From: Pseudomonadota bacterium
GTDB lineage: Bacteria; Pseudomonadota; Gammaproteobacteria; Steroidobacterales; Steroidobacteraceae
Direction of reading: 5' to 3'
DNA length: 64,000 nt
NCBI GenBank assembly: GCA_018241525.1
Contig: JAFEDR010000001.1
Coordinates: forward strand, 434,001 to 498,000
Below, in pieces: positions 31,519 to 41,059 of this stretch. A program made the position numbers and the translations under genes. Below the pieces are notes generated by a model that saw only the letters and a list, made by a program, of their open reading frames with translations, was not told the origin of the DNA and ran no database searches. Within the stretch, counting starts at the first letter, position 1, and the number at the start of each line of letters is the position of its first letter.

Positions 31519-31887
31519 GTGGATCCCCGCGACCTCGCCACCCGCCGCCGCGTGCGAGCCTTTGCCGTCGTCAGGCGGCTCGGCCTCGCGGCACTCGCAT
31601 CACTCGCGACCGGGCTGGCGCTCGCGGCCGGGCCGGCCCCCGGCGCGGCGGCCCGCGTCCCGGCCGCGACGCAGGCGGACTGCGACAACCTGCTGCGACA
31701 GTTCGACGTGGCGTGGCCCGCGCACCGCGACGCGGCGCGCGCCGCCGGCGCACGCCGCAGCCGCGACCAGGGCGCGGCCGACTGCCACGACGGCCGCTTC
31801 GCGGACGGCGTCCACAACCTGCGCCGCGCGCTGCACGACATCGGCGTCAAGCCCGTCAAGAGCGTCTCGCTCGTCCCTTCGCGCTAG
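31519..31887 (+). CDS. Small exported protein of unknown function, divergent from the two-component system
   Basis: This 122-residue protein has a basic N-terminus, a hydrophobic signal-like segment (LGLAALASLATGLALAAG) and a mature part with two cysteines. The C-terminus GRFADGVHNLRRALHDIGVKPVK looks helical. I do not recognise a family. GTG 31519 is the earliest start; GTG 31552 would give a more typical signal peptide. Its position suggests it is a target, or an accessory sensor protein, of the adjacent two-component system. The last 32 bases overlap nth on the other strand. Confidence 0.6.
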   Translation: MDPRDLATRRRVRAFAVVRRLGLAALASLATGLALAAGPAPGAAARVPAATQADCDNLLRQFDVAWPAHRDAARAAGARRSRDQGAADCHDGRFADGVHNLRRALHDIGVKPVKSVSLVPSR

Positions 31888-32566
31888 CGCGCCGCCGGTG
31901 GCTCGGTCGCGGCGGCGGTACCCGCGCGCCGGGCCCGGGCTCCTTCGGCCGGAACGCGCATTCCGCGCGCACCGGACAGCGCCAGCACTCCGGCCGGCGG
32001 GCCTTGCAGGTGTAGCGGCCGAGCAGGATCAGCCAGTGGTGGGCATGCAGCCGGTAAGCCGCCGGCACCACCGCGAGCAGCCGCTCCTCGACCGCGACGA
32101 CGTCGCGGCCGGGCGCGAGCCCGGTGCGGTTCGAGACGCGGAAGATGTGCGTGTCGACCGCGATGGTCGGCTCGCCGAAGACGCAGTTCAGCACGACGTT
32201 CGCGGTCTTGCGGCCGACGCCCGGCAGCGCCTCGAGCGCCGTCCGGTCGCGCGGCACTTCGCCGCCGTGGCGCTCGAGCAGCAGTCGCGACGTCGCGAGG
32301 ATGTTCTGCGCCTTGGTGTTGTAGAGCCCGATCGTGCGGACGTATTCCTTGAGTCCGTCGAGGCCGAGCGCCAGCAGCGCGGCCGGCGTGTTGGCGACGG
32401 CGTAGAGCTTCGCGGTGGCGAGGTTCACGCTCTTGTCGGTGGCCTGCGCGGAGAGGATCACCGCAACCAGCAGCTCGAACGGCGTCCGGAACACGAGCTC
32501 GGTGCGCGGCTCGGGATCCGCGGCGGCAAGCTTGGCGAAGAAGGACTCGCGGCGGGCGGGCGTCAC
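31856..32566 (-). CDS. nth: Endonuclease III
   Basis: This 236-residue bifunctional DNA glycosylase/AP lyase removes oxidised pyrimidines. The helix-hairpin-helix LPGVGRKTANVVL contains the catalytic lysine, VDTHIFRV holds the catalytic aspartate, and the [4Fe-4S] loop CKARRPECWRCPVRAEC is intact. A basic tail of about 25 residues extends beyond the E. coli length (211). GTG at 32566 overlaps the rsxB stop; the rsxB-nth order is conserved. Confidence 0.95.
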   Translation of the reverse strand: MTPARRESFFAKLAAADPEPRTELVFRTPFELLVAVILSAQATDKSVNLATAKLYAVANTPAALLALGLDGLKEYVRTIGLYNTKAQNILATSRLLLERHGGEVPRDRTALEALPGVGRKTANVVLNCVFGEPTIAVDTHIFRVSNRTGLAPGRDVVAVEERLLAVVPAAYRLHAHHWLILLGRYTCKARRPECWRCPVRAECAFRPKEPGPGARVPPPRPSHRRRASAKGRARRS

Positions 32567-33114
32567 GGGACCTCCGCGTGATCGAGCCCGCGCAGCTGCC
32601 GGTCACGCTCGGCCGAGCGGCGGGCCGCGCGGGCGAGGTGGGCCTGGTAACGGCCGCGGTAGCGCTGCGCGAGTGCGCGGATCGTCGCGAGCGGCAGCGC
32701 CGGTTCGTGCGTCGGCTGCATCACGATGCAGTCGACCGGGCACGGTGCGAGGCAAAGCTCGCAGCCATTGCACTCGGCGGCGATGACGGTGTGCATCTGC
32801 CGCCGGGCGCCGAGGATCGCGTCGACCGGGCAGGCCGGCAGGCACTTCGCGCAGCCGATGCACGCGGCCTCGTCGATGACCGCGACCCGCGGCGGACCGG
32901 GCACGCCGAAGTGCCGAGCCACGGGTCGCGGTGTGAGACCGAGCAGCGCCGCGAGCGCGGCCGCGGTTTCATCACCGCCGGGCGGGCACTGGTCGGGGCC
33001 CGCGAGGCCGGCCGCGAGCGCATCGGCATACGGCCGGCAGCCCGCGAAGCTGCAGCGCGTGCACTGGGTCTGGGGCAGGAGCGCGTCGAGGCGGTCTGCG
33101 AGCGAATCGCCCAC
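32563..33114 (-). CDS. rsxB: RnfB/RsxB-type ferredoxin-like electron transport subunit
   Basis: The 183-residue Fe-S protein has an N-terminal Fe-S (4Fe-4S) motif QCTRCSFAGCRPYADAL with a downstream cysteine (QCPPGG). Two ferredoxin clusters follow: CIGCAKCLPACPVDAI and CNGCELCLAPCPVDCI. Classical RnfB has a membrane anchor before these domains, which is absent here. No other rnf/rsx subunit genes are present. It starts at GTG 33114, two bases after the metG stop, and precedes nth. It may feed electrons to Fe-S repair, but that is inference. Confidence 0.85.
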   Translation of the reverse strand: MGDSLADRLDALLPQTQCTRCSFAGCRPYADALAAGLAGPDQCPPGGDETAAALAALLGLTPRPVARHFGVPGPPRVAVIDEAACIGCAKCLPACPVDAILGARRQMHTVIAAECNGCELCLAPCPVDCIVMQPTHEPALPLATIRALAQRYRGRYQAHLARAARRSAERDRQLRGLDHAEVP

Positions 33115-33116
33115 GG

Positions 33117-35171
33117 CTACTTGACGACCATCCCGGCGGCGCCGCCCGCGTCGGGGCTGACGACGAAGACCCCTGGACCCTCGCCGCTGGCGGCCAGCAC
33201 CATGCCCTGCGAGGTCCCGAAGCGCATCTTTCGGGGTTTCAGGTTCGCGACCACGACCACGTGTCGGCCCACCAGGGCGGCGGGTTCGTAGGCGCCCTTG
33301 ATGCCGGCAAAGATCGTGCGTGTCTCCGCACCGAGGTCGACGGTCAGGCGCAGCAGCTTGTCCGAGCCCTCGACCGGTTCCGCCGCGAGCACGCGCGCGA
33401 CCCGCAGGTCGACCTTGGCGAGATCCTCGATCGTGATCTCCGCCGGCGGGGCCGGTGGCGCGGCGGCGCCGCCCTTCGCGACGGCCGTGCCCGCCGGCTT
33501 CGCCGGCTCGGCGGGGGCGGGGGCGGGTGCGGCGGGTGGCGGCGCGGCCTCCGGCTCCACCAGCGTCGCCACCACCTTCGGGTCGAGCCGGGTCGCAAGC
33601 GGCTCGTACGCGGCGAGCGGCGCATCGAGGAGCGGCGTCGCGATCCCGTTCCAGTCGCGGATCGGCTGGCCGAGAAACGCGGCGGCCCGTGCCGCCATCG
33701 CCGGCAGCACCGGCGCCAGGAACGTCATCAGCACCCGGAAGAGGTTGATCCCCTGGGTGCAGACCGCGAGCGCCTCGGCCGCGCGCGCCGGGTCCTTGGC
33801 GAGGTTCCAGGGCTTGTGCAGGTCGATGTACTGATTGGCGCGGTCGGCCAGCGCGGCGATCTCGCGGATCGCGGCCGCGAAGTCGCAGCCCTCGTACAGC
33901 GCGCCGATGCGCGTGCCGGCCGCGGCGAACTCCGCATAGAGCTCGGGTTCCGGGAGCCGCGCGGCGAGGCGACCGCCGCCGCGGGCGATGAACCCGGCGC
34001 AGCGGCTCGCGATGTTCACCAGCTTGCCGACCACGTCCGCGTTGAAGCGGCTGACGAAGTCGTCGAGCGACAGGTCCATGTCATCGACGCCGGGCGTCAG
34101 CTTGGCGGCGAAGTAGTAGCGCAGCGGCTCCGGCGGCAGGCGCTCGAGGTAGCGCGCGCCGGTGATGAACGTGCCGCGCGACTTCGACATCTTCTGGCCG
34201 TTGACCGTCAGGAAGCCGTGGGTATGCACCGCGGTCGGCCGGCGGAATCCCGCGCCGGTCAGCATCGCCGGCCAGAACAGCGTGTGGAAGTACAGGATGT
34301 CCTTGCCGATGAAGTGGTGCAGCTCGGCGGTGCTGCCGGGCGCCCACCAGCCGTCGAAGTCGAGGCCGTCGCGGCGCGCCAGCGCGAGGCTCGCGCCCAT
34401 GTAGCCGATCGGCGCGTCGAGCCAGACGTAGAAGTACTTGCCCGGGTGACCCGGGATCTCGAAGCCGAAGTACGGTGCGTCGCGCGAGATGTCCCAGTCG
34501 CGCAGGCCCGCGTCGAACCACTCGTCGAGCTTGTTGGCGACGCTGGCGTCGATCGTGCCGGCGCGCGTCCACTCGCGCAGCATCCCCTCGAAGGCGCCGA
34601 GCCGGAAGAACAGGTGTTCCGACTCGCGCTCGACCGGCCGGGTGCCGGAGACGACCGAGATCGGGTCGATCAGCTCGGCCGGCGTGTACGTGGCGCCACA
34701 GACCTCGCAGCTGTCGCCGTACTGGTCCTTGGCGCCGCAGCGCGGGCAGGTGCCCTTCACGTAGCGGTCGGGCAGGAACATCTGCGCCTCGGCGTCATAG
34801 GCCTGGCGGATCGTGCGGCGCGCGATGTAGCCGGCGGCGTCGAGCGCGCGGAACACGCGCTCGGTCATCTCCCGGTTCTCGGCGCTGTGCGTCGAGTGGA
34901 AGAAGTCGTGACCGATCAGGAACCCGGCGTAGGTCGCGCGGTGCTCGGCCGCGACGCCGGCGATCAGCGCCTCCGGCGTGATGCCCTCCGCCTGGGCCTT
35001 CAGCATCATCGGGGTGCCGTGCGTGTCGTCGGCACAGACGTAGACGCACTCGTGTCCGGCCAGGCGCATGAAGCGCACCCAGATGTCGGTCTGCACGGCC
35101 TCGAGGATGTGGCCGAAGTGCAGCGGGCCGTTGGCGTAGGGCAGGGCGCTGGTGACGAGGATGCGACGCAT
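33117..35171 (-). CDS. metG: Methionine--tRNA ligase
   Basis: This 684-residue class I synthetase has the HIGH-type motif as HFGH (residues 18-21 region) in [15 protein letters not shown] zinc knuckle [19 protein letters not shown] is near 145-165 and KMSKS lies in [12 protein letters not shown]. After an Ala/Pro linker comes a C-terminal tRNA-binding domain (about 580-684) starting [17 protein letters not shown], as in dimeric MetRS. It starts at ATG 35171. Confidence 0.97.
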   Translation of the reverse strand: MRRILVTSALPYANGPLHFGHILEAVQTDIWVRFMRLAGHECVYVCADDTHGTPMMLKAQAEGITPEALIAGVAAEHRATYAGFLIGHDFFHSTHSAENREMTERVFRALDAAGYIARRTIRQAYDAEAQMFLPDRYVKGTCPRCGAKDQYGDSCEVCGATYTPAELIDPISVVSGTRPVERESEHLFFRLGAFEGMLREWTRAGTIDASVANKLDEWFDAGLRDWDISRDAPYFGFEIPGHPGKYFYVWLDAPIGYMGASLALARRDGLDFDGWWAPGSTAELHHFIGKDILYFHTLFWPAMLTGAGFRRPTAVHTHGFLTVNGQKMSKSRGTFITGARYLERLPPEPLRYYFAAKLTPGVDDMDLSLDDFVSRFNADVVGKLVNIASRCAGFIARGGGRLAARLPEPELYAEFAAAGTRIGALYEGCDFAAAIREIAALADRANQYIDLHKPWNLAKDPARAAEALAVCTQGINLFRVLMTFLAPVLPAMAARAAAFLGQPIRDWNGIATPLLDAPLAAYEPLATRLDPKVVATLVEPEAAPPPAAPAPAPAEPAKPAGTAVAKGGAAAPPAPPAEITIEDLAKVDLRVARVLAAEPVEGSDKLLRLTVDLGAETRTIFAGIKGAYEPAALVGRHVVVVANLKPRKMRFGTSQGMVLAASGEGPGVFVVSPDAGGAAGMVVK

Positions 35172-35229
35172 GGCGGAAGGGCCGTCCGGGGCAGGCCGGC
35201 CATTATGCCAGCCCTCCCGCCCGGGCGGC

Positions 35230-36291
35230 TCAGGCGTCGTTCTTGAACGACTCGAAGCGCTGCTTGTTGATCGCCTTGCGGTAGGCCTCGCGCCCGGTGA
35301 TCACCCGGCCGTCGAGCAGCTGCTGGATCGCCATGTCCATGGTGCGCATGCCGTGCGCCGCGCCGCTCTGCATGGTGTTCTCGAGCTGGTCGATCTTGCC
35401 CTGGCGGATCAGGTTCGAGACGGCCGGCGTGTTGACCATGATCTCGAGCGCCGCGACCCGGCCGGCCTGGCCGGCGCGCGGCAGCAGCTGCTGCGAGATC
35501 ACCCCGCGCAGGCTGGTCGACAGCATGGTGCGCACGTGCGACTGCTTGTCGGCGGGGAAGGCGTTGACGATGCGGTCGACGGTCGGCGCGGCGCCGTTCG
35601 TGTGCAGCGTGCCCATCACGAGGATGCCCATCTCGGCGGCCGTGACCGCGACGCTGATGGTCTCGAGGTCGCGCATTTCGCCGACCAGCACGACGTCGGG
35701 ATCCTCGCGCAGGGCCGAGTGCACAGCGTCGGCGAACGAGGGCGCGTGCACGCCGACCTCGCGCTGGCTGATCAGGCAGCTCTTGCGCTGGTGCACGAAC
35801 TCGATCGGGTCCTCGATCGTCAGGATGTGACCCTTCAGGCGGGTGTTGATGTCGTCGATCATCGCGGCCAGCGTCGTCGACTTGCCCGAGCCGGTCTTGC
35901 CGGTCACCAGGATCAGCCCGCTGTTGGCGCGGCACAGCGTGCGCACGGCGTCGGGCATGTTCAGCTGGTCGAGCGTCAGCGCGGCGGACGGGATCACCCG
36001 GCAGACGGCGCCCATGCCGTTCAGCTGCCGCATGATGTTGACCCGGAAGCGCGCGAGACCCGGCACCGAATAGGCGAAGTCGGCGCCCTCTTGCTGCTCG
36101 AAGCGCGTCACCGCCTTCGGCGGCATGATCTCGTAGAGCGTCTCGCGGACGAAGTCGGCCTTCAGCGGCTCCGGGCGCAACGGCTGCAGGTCGCCGTACA
36201 GCCGCAGTCGCGGCGGATCGCCGGCGATGAAGTGCAGGTCCGAGCCCTTGCGGTTCAGAACCTCGGTCAGGAATTCGTCGATGCGAGCCAT
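35230..36291 (-). CDS. PilT/PilU-family type IV pilus ATPase (copy 1)
   Basis: The 353-residue hexameric ATPase belongs to the secretion/retraction family that powers pilus disassembly. Walker [10 protein letters not shown], Asp box [12 protein letters not shown], Walker B with [16 protein letters not shown] and the His box [15 protein letters not shown] are intact. The N-terminal [12 protein letters not shown] matches PilT-type N domains. It lies seven bases after copy 2 and shares its transcription unit. Which copy acts as PilT and which as PilU is not clear from sequence. Confidence 0.92.
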   Translation of the reverse strand: MARIDEFLTEVLNRKGSDLHFIAGDPPRLRLYGDLQPLRPEPLKADFVRETLYEIMPPKAVTRFEQQEGADFAYSVPGLARFRVNIMRQLNGMGAVCRVIPSAALTLDQLNMPDAVRTLCRANSGLILVTGKTGSGKSTTLAAMIDDINTRLKGHILTIEDPIEFVHQRKSCLISQREVGVHAPSFADAVHSALREDPDVVLVGEMRDLETISVAVTAAEMGILVMGTLHTNGAAPTVDRIVNAFPADKQSHVRTMLSTSLRGVISQQLLPRAGQAGRVAALEIMVNTPAVSNLIRQGKIDQLENTMQSGAAHGMRTMDMAIQQLLDGRVITGREAYRKAINKQRFESFKNDA

Positions 36292-36298
36292 GGCGACC

Positions 36299-37399
36299 TC
36301 AGCCGCTGCCGCTACTGACGTCGAGCTTCGGCACCATGCTCGTGTCGGTGACGTGGCGCTGCAGTACCTTCTTGTCCATCGCGTAGACGTAGGCGTCGTC
36401 CGGGTCGAGCTCCTTGGCCAGCACGCCGGCCAGCAGCGCCTGGTCGAGCAGCTGCATGCCGGAATCGCGCCCGGTCTGCAGCTGCGCCGGGACCTGGTGC
36501 GTCTGCTCGGTCTGGATCAGCTTGCCGATGGCGCGGTTCATCACCATGATCTCGCAGACCGCGCGGCGCGCACGGCTCTCGGCGCGCTTGACCAGCACCT
36601 GCGTGATCACCGCCAGCAGGCTCTGCGACAGGAAGCTCTTGGTCTGCTCGCGCTCCTCGATCGGCAGCGCGTCGATGATGCGGTCGATGGTCTTGACGGC
36701 GCTGGTGGTGTGCAGCGTGCCGAGCACCAGGTGGCCGGTCTCGGCGGCGGTCATCGCCATGCGGATCGTCTCGGCGTCGCGCATCTCGCCGACCAGGATC
36801 ACGTCCGGGTCCTCGCGCATCGCCGCGCGCACGCCCTCCGCGAACGACGGTACGTGCGTGCCGTACTCGCGCTGGATGATCTGCGCCTCCTGGCTGCGGT
36901 GCACGAACTCGATCGGGTCCTCGAGGCTGATGATGTTGACCCGGCGGGTGCGGTTGAGCTCGTTGATCATGGCCGCGAGCGTGGTCGACTTGCCGGTGCC
37001 GGTGGAGCCCGTCACCAGGATCATGCCCTGGTGGTAGTCCAGCAGCTTGGTGACGATCGGCGGCATGTTCAGGCTTTCGAGCGACGGCACCGTAGACGGA
37101 ATCGCGCGGAACACCGCGCCGACGCCGGTTTCCTTGCGGAACACGTTGACGCGGAAGCGGCCGCCCTCCTCGGAAACATACGAGAAGTCGAGGTCCTTGC
37201 CGGCCTTGAAGTGCTCGAGCTGGTTGCGCGTCAGGATCTCATAAACGTAGCCCTCGAGCTCGCTGTCGCCGAGGTTGCGGAAGCGGATCGGCATCAGGTC
37301 GCCGCTCATGCGCAGCATCGGCGGCACGCCGACCGCGAGGTGGATGTCGGAGCAGCCCTGGGCCGTACCGAGCTTGAGGAAGGCGTCGATGCGGGCCAT
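36299..37399 (-). CDS. PilT/PilU-family type IV pilus ATPase (copy 2)
   Basis: The 366-residue paralogue carries Walker [38 protein letters not shown] and GTLHTTSAVKTIDRI, the last being close to genuine PilT. The N-terminal CSDIHLAVGVPPML is the usual ATPase N domain. It follows the HEAT-kinase gene by 18 bases and precedes copy 1 by seven, so the three are probably one operon. No other pilus genes are in the window. Confidence 0.92.
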   Translation of the reverse strand: MARIDAFLKLGTAQGCSDIHLAVGVPPMLRMSGDLMPIRFRNLGDSELEGYVYEILTRNQLEHFKAGKDLDFSYVSEEGGRFRVNVFRKETGVGAVFRAIPSTVPSLESLNMPPIVTKLLDYHQGMILVTGSTGTGKSTTLAAMINELNRTRRVNIISLEDPIEFVHRSQEAQIIQREYGTHVPSFAEGVRAAMREDPDVILVGEMRDAETIRMAMTAAETGHLVLGTLHTTSAVKTIDRIIDALPIEEREQTKSFLSQSLLAVITQVLVKRAESRARRAVCEIMVMNRAIGKLIQTEQTHQVPAQLQTGRDSGMQLLDQALLAGVLAKELDPDDAYVYAMDKKVLQRHVTDTSMVPKLDVSSGSG

Positions 37400-37417
37400 C
37401 GGGGTGGGCGGCTCCGG

Positions 37418-39808
37418 CTAGGCGAACTTCTCGAGGGCGACGCGCAGCTCGTCCATGCTCTGGAAGCGCTTGGTCTTGTCCACGGCCATGGCGCGGACCA
37501 CCAGGTCGGAGAGCGGCTGCGGCAGCTGGCTGTTGATCTCGATCGGCGGCCGCGCCTTGCCCTGCACGTGCTGGTACATCACCGCCATGTGGTCGCCGCG
37601 GCTGTAGGGCGGCACGCCGGTCAGCATCTCGTAGAGGATCACGCCGGTCGAATACACGTCGGCGCGCGGGTCGACCGGCTTGCCGAGGATCTGCTCCGGC
37701 GCCATGTACTTCGGCGAGCCGATCACGTAGCCGGTCTTGGTCAGCTGCACGTCACCCTCGCGCTGCGCGGCGGCGACGCCGAAGTCGACGATCTTCAGCA
37801 GCCCCGCGTCGTTGATCAGGACGTTGGCGGGCTTCAGGTCGCGGTGCACGATGCCGATCTCGTGGGCGACGCTCATGCCGGTGGCGATGTCGATGCCGTA
37901 CTTGACGGCACGGGCGATCGGCAGCGGCTTCTCGTTGACGATCTCGGCGCCGAGCGTGTGGCTCGGGAAGTACTCCATCGAGATCGCGTAGTTGCCGCGG
38001 ATGAACAGGAAGTCGTAGATGCGGATGACGTTGCGGTGCGTGATCTTGCGCGAGTAGCGCAGCTCGTGCACGAAGCGCTGCATCATCTCCTCGTCCTGCG
38101 AGACCGCCGGGTTCAGGAACTTCAGGATCAGGCGCTCGTCGACGACCGTATCCTCCATCAGCAGCACCGTGCCGAAGGCGCCCTTGCCGATCTTCTCGAT
38201 GTACTTGTAGCGACCGTCCAGCACCTCGCCGGGCTTCAGCGCCGAGATGTCGAGCCGCTGCGCGGCTGCCTCGTTTTCCTGCACCAGCTTGTGAAGGTCG
38301 GCGTTGTCGATCAGCATCGTGCGCGCCGGCGCCGCGGCGACGTGCTCGGCCTTGCGCTGCGACTCGACCTCGGCAGTCGAGAAGCGCGCGCTCAGGTCCT
38401 CGAGCGCGCGGCTGGCGGCGGCCACCACCGTCTGGTCGGTCGACACCTCGCCGAGCGCGCGGATCTTGGTGCGGATGGTGTCGGCGTTGGCCTCGTCGGT
38501 CAGCCGCGCGAGCGCGTGCATGGCCTCGACGCGAATCTCCTTCTCCGGGCGCGCGAGCTGGGGCAGCAGGGTCTGGACGACGCTGGCGTCGCCGAGCTTG
38601 CTGATTGCGCGGATCGCCGAGGGCACCGACCGTGCCGGGCCGCGCAGCATCTCGACCAGCCGCGGCAGCGCCCGGTGGCTGCCGATCTCGGCGAGCGCGT
38701 CGACCGCCCGCTCGCTGACCCACCAGTCGGTGTCGCGGGTGGCCTGCAGCAGGTACTCGACCGCGCGCTCGTCCTTGGTGAGGTTCAGGATCTCGATCGC
38801 CGTGCGGCGGATGTCCTCGTCGGGGTCGCGCACCAGCAGCAGGACCGCGTCGACGACCCGTGGCCCGCCGATCTTGCCGAGCGCGTCGGCCGCGCGGCTG
38901 CGAACCCACCAGTCGGAGTCCTTGATCGCATCGAGCAGGTACTTGATCGAGTTCGCGTCGCCGACCTCGTTCAGCACCTCGACCGCCGCGCGCCGCGCGT
39001 ACTCGGACTCGTCCTTCAGGATGGGGACCAGGTAGCGCACGGTCTGCGGGTGGTGCGCCTTGATCAGCAGCTCGATCGCCCGGTTCGTGACTTCCATGTC
39101 GGGGTCCGCAAGCAGCGGCGCCACCGGCACGATGTCGCCGAGCGCTGGCGTCTTGAGCAGCGCGGCGAGTGCCGCCTGGCGGATGATCTTGGACGGGTCC
39201 TTGAGCTGGGCCATCAGCGCCTGCTGCACGTCCGGCGTGCCGAAGCGCGACAGGATCTCCATCAAGTTCACGCGGACGATGAAGTCGCGGCCGTCGAGCC
39301 GCGACAGCAGGTCCGGGATCGCCGCTTCGTCGGCGACGTCGCCGATGATCTTGAACAGCGCAGCCTTGTCGACCGACTCGTTCTGGTAGGCCGCGGTCAG
39401 GAGGTCGCGCAGCGGAATCCGGGCCTTGTGGGCGGCAATGACCTCCACCAGTGCGGGACCGGCGATCTCCTTGTTCTTTAGCGCCTCGAGCAGCATGCCG
39501 GCCGGAAATCCCCGGGCGCTCGACAGCGCCCAGGCGACGGCGGCGTTGGTTCGCGGGTTCGGCTCGGTGAGCCCCTCGAGGATCAGCGGCAGGTTCTTGG
39601 CGTCGGCGAGCTGCGTCAGGGCCTCGACGAGGGCCATGGTCATCGACTTGTCGGCGCCGCCGAGCGCCTCGATGATCATCGGGATGGCATCCTTGCCCAG
39701 GGCGACCAGCTTCTCGACGGCCTTCTTGCAGGCGGGGCTGGAAGGGTCGCCGCTTGCCTTGATGTCGGCAAGGAGCTTCTCACCGCGCATAGACGATAGA
39801 AACTTCAC
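37418..39808 (-). CDS. HEAT-repeat Ser/Thr protein kinase
   Basis: The protein of about 796 residues has an N-terminal array of HEAT-type repeats (about 20-470). These include two near-identical units, DSDWWVRSRAADALGKIG and DTDWWVSERAVDALAEIG. A complete Hanks-type kinase domain follows (about 528-790): IGKGAFGTVLL, an ILKF lysine, HRDLKPANVL, VDFGVA and MAPEQ. No membrane helix is visible. The start is uncertain; GTG 39808 gives MKFLSSMRG, GTG 39826 is longer and ATG 39790 shorter. It heads an operon with two pilus ATPases, so it may tune twitching or pilus retraction by phosphorylation (inference). Confidence 0.88.
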   Translation of the reverse strand: MKFLSSMRGEKLLADIKASGDPSSPACKKAVEKLVALGKDAIPMIIEALGGADKSMTMALVEALTQLADAKNLPLILEGLTEPNPRTNAAVAWALSSARGFPAGMLLEALKNKEIAGPALVEVIAAHKARIPLRDLLTAAYQNESVDKAALFKIIGDVADEAAIPDLLSRLDGRDFIVRVNLMEILSRFGTPDVQQALMAQLKDPSKIIRQAALAALLKTPALGDIVPVAPLLADPDMEVTNRAIELLIKAHHPQTVRYLVPILKDESEYARRAAVEVLNEVGDANSIKYLLDAIKDSDWWVRSRAADALGKIGGPRVVDAVLLLVRDPDEDIRRTAIEILNLTKDERAVEYLLQATRDTDWWVSERAVDALAEIGSHRALPRLVEMLRGPARSVPSAIRAISKLGDASVVQTLLPQLARPEKEIRVEAMHALARLTDEANADTIRTKIRALGEVSTDQTVVAAASRALEDLSARFSTAEVESQRKAEHVAAAPARTMLIDNADLHKLVQENEAAAQRLDISALKPGEVLDGRYKYIEKIGKGAFGTVLLMEDTVVDERLILKFLNPAVSQDEEMMQRFVHELRYSRKITHRNVIRIYDFLFIRGNYAISMEYFPSHTLGAEIVNEKPLPIARAVKYGIDIATGMSVAHEIGIVHRDLKPANVLINDAGLLKIVDFGVAAAQREGDVQLTKTGYVIGSPKYMAPEQILGKPVDPRADVYSTGVILYEMLTGVPPYSRGDHMAVMYQHVQGKARPPIEINSQLPQPLSDLVVRAMAVDKTKRFQSMDELRVALEKFA

Positions 39809-39900
39809 GCCAGAATTATGCCACACGACCCCCGGCGGGCCGCCCGGGAACCGGTCTCGTCCGCTAGAATCCCGCCCTCCCGTCCGGACCCCGAAACCCC

Positions 39901-40974
39901 ATGAACGCCAACGAGATCCGCGCCAGAGCCGCTGCGGTCGTCGATCCGTATCTCGGCCGCCCGCTGGGCGAGGCCGTCACCGGCGCGGAAACCGCCGGGT
40001 CGGACGTTGTGATCGACGTCACACTGGGATTCCCGGTCGGCGGCTACGAGGAGCCGCTGCGCGAGCGACTCGCCGGGGAGCTCGCGGCGGCGGGCTGGCG
40101 CGGCGGCGTGCGCCTGCGCCTCCGATCCGCCATTGCCGCGCATGCGGTGCAGGGTAACCTGCGACCGCTCGAGAACATCCGCAACGTGCTCGCGGTCGCC
40201 TCGGGCAAGGGCGGCGTCGGCAAGTCGACCACCGCCGCGAACCTCGCGCTCGCCCTGCAAGCGCAGGGGGCGCGGGTCGGACTGCTGGATGCCGACATCT
40301 ACGGCCCGAGCCAGCCGCTGATGATGGGCCTGCAGGGCGAGCGGCCGCAGACCCGCGACGGCAAGCACATCGAGCCGCTGCGGGCCTACGGGGTCGCGGT
40401 GATGTCGATCGGCTTCCTGGTCGACCCGCAGCAGCCGATGGTCTGGCGCGGTCCGATGGTCACGCAGGCCCTGACCCAGCTGCTCGGCGACACGCTCTGG
40501 GGTGAGCTCGACTACCTGGTCGTCGACATGCCGCCCGGCACCGGCGACACGCAGCTGACGCTTGCCCAGCGCGTGCCGGTGAGCGGCGCGGTGATCGTCA
40601 CGACGCCGCAGGACATCGCGCTCGCCGATGCCCGCAAGGGCCTCCAGATGTTCCGCAAGGTGTCGGTGGCGGTGCTGGGCATCATCGAGAACATGGCGAC
40701 CCACGTGTGCTCGAACTGCGGCCACGAGGAGCACGTCTTCGGGGCCGGCGGCGGCGAGCGGATGGCGGCGGAGTATGGCGTGCCGCTGCTCGGCAGCCTG
40801 CCGCTCGACATCCGCATCCGCGAGCAGACGGACGGCGGCCGGCCGACGGTGGTCGCCGATCCCGAGGGGCGGATCGCGCGCACCTACCACGAGATCGCGC
40901 GGCGCACGGCGGCGCGGCTTGCGGCGGGCGAGGGCGCGACCGCCTTTCCGGCGATTTCGACCAGTGACGACTGA
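39901..40974 (+). CDS. apbC: Iron-sulfur cluster carrier protein ApbC/Mrp
   Basis: This 357-residue P-loop ATPase of the Mrp/NBP35 family binds and transfers Fe-S clusters. An N-terminal MIP18-like domain (about 1-85) precedes the deviant Walker A SGKGGVGKSTTAANLALAL. DADIYGPSQ, VDMPPGTGD and the cluster-binding CxxC in THVCSNCGHEE follow. ATG 39901 is the annotated start; a TAGAAT (39865-39870) could be its -10 but no good -35 accompanies it. It precedes dcd, a conserved gene pair. Confidence 0.95.
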   Translation: MNANEIRARAAAVVDPYLGRPLGEAVTGAETAGSDVVIDVTLGFPVGGYEEPLRERLAGELAAAGWRGGVRLRLRSAIAAHAVQGNLRPLENIRNVLAVASGKGGVGKSTTAANLALALQAQGARVGLLDADIYGPSQPLMMGLQGERPQTRDGKHIEPLRAYGVAVMSIGFLVDPQQPMVWRGPMVTQALTQLLGDTLWGELDYLVVDMPPGTGDTQLTLAQRVPVSGAVIVTTPQDIALADARKGLQMFRKVSVAVLGIIENMATHVCSNCGHEEHVFGAGGGERMAAEYGVPLLGSLPLDIRIREQTDGGRPTVVADPEGRIARTYHEIARRTAARLAAGEGATAFPAISTSDD

Positions 40975-41059
40975 TCCGGCATGGCGTGCGGCGAGCCGCG
41001 CCGCGGTTCGTGGCGGGCGCACCCGGAGTGAGAGCGTTCAGGCGTAGAGCGGGGGACGA

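Noticed and set aside
36227..39481. An open frame of over 1000 codons antisense to the pilus ATPases and HEAT kinase
   Set aside because: No domain, low-complexity composition, and it spans two well-supported genes on the other strand.
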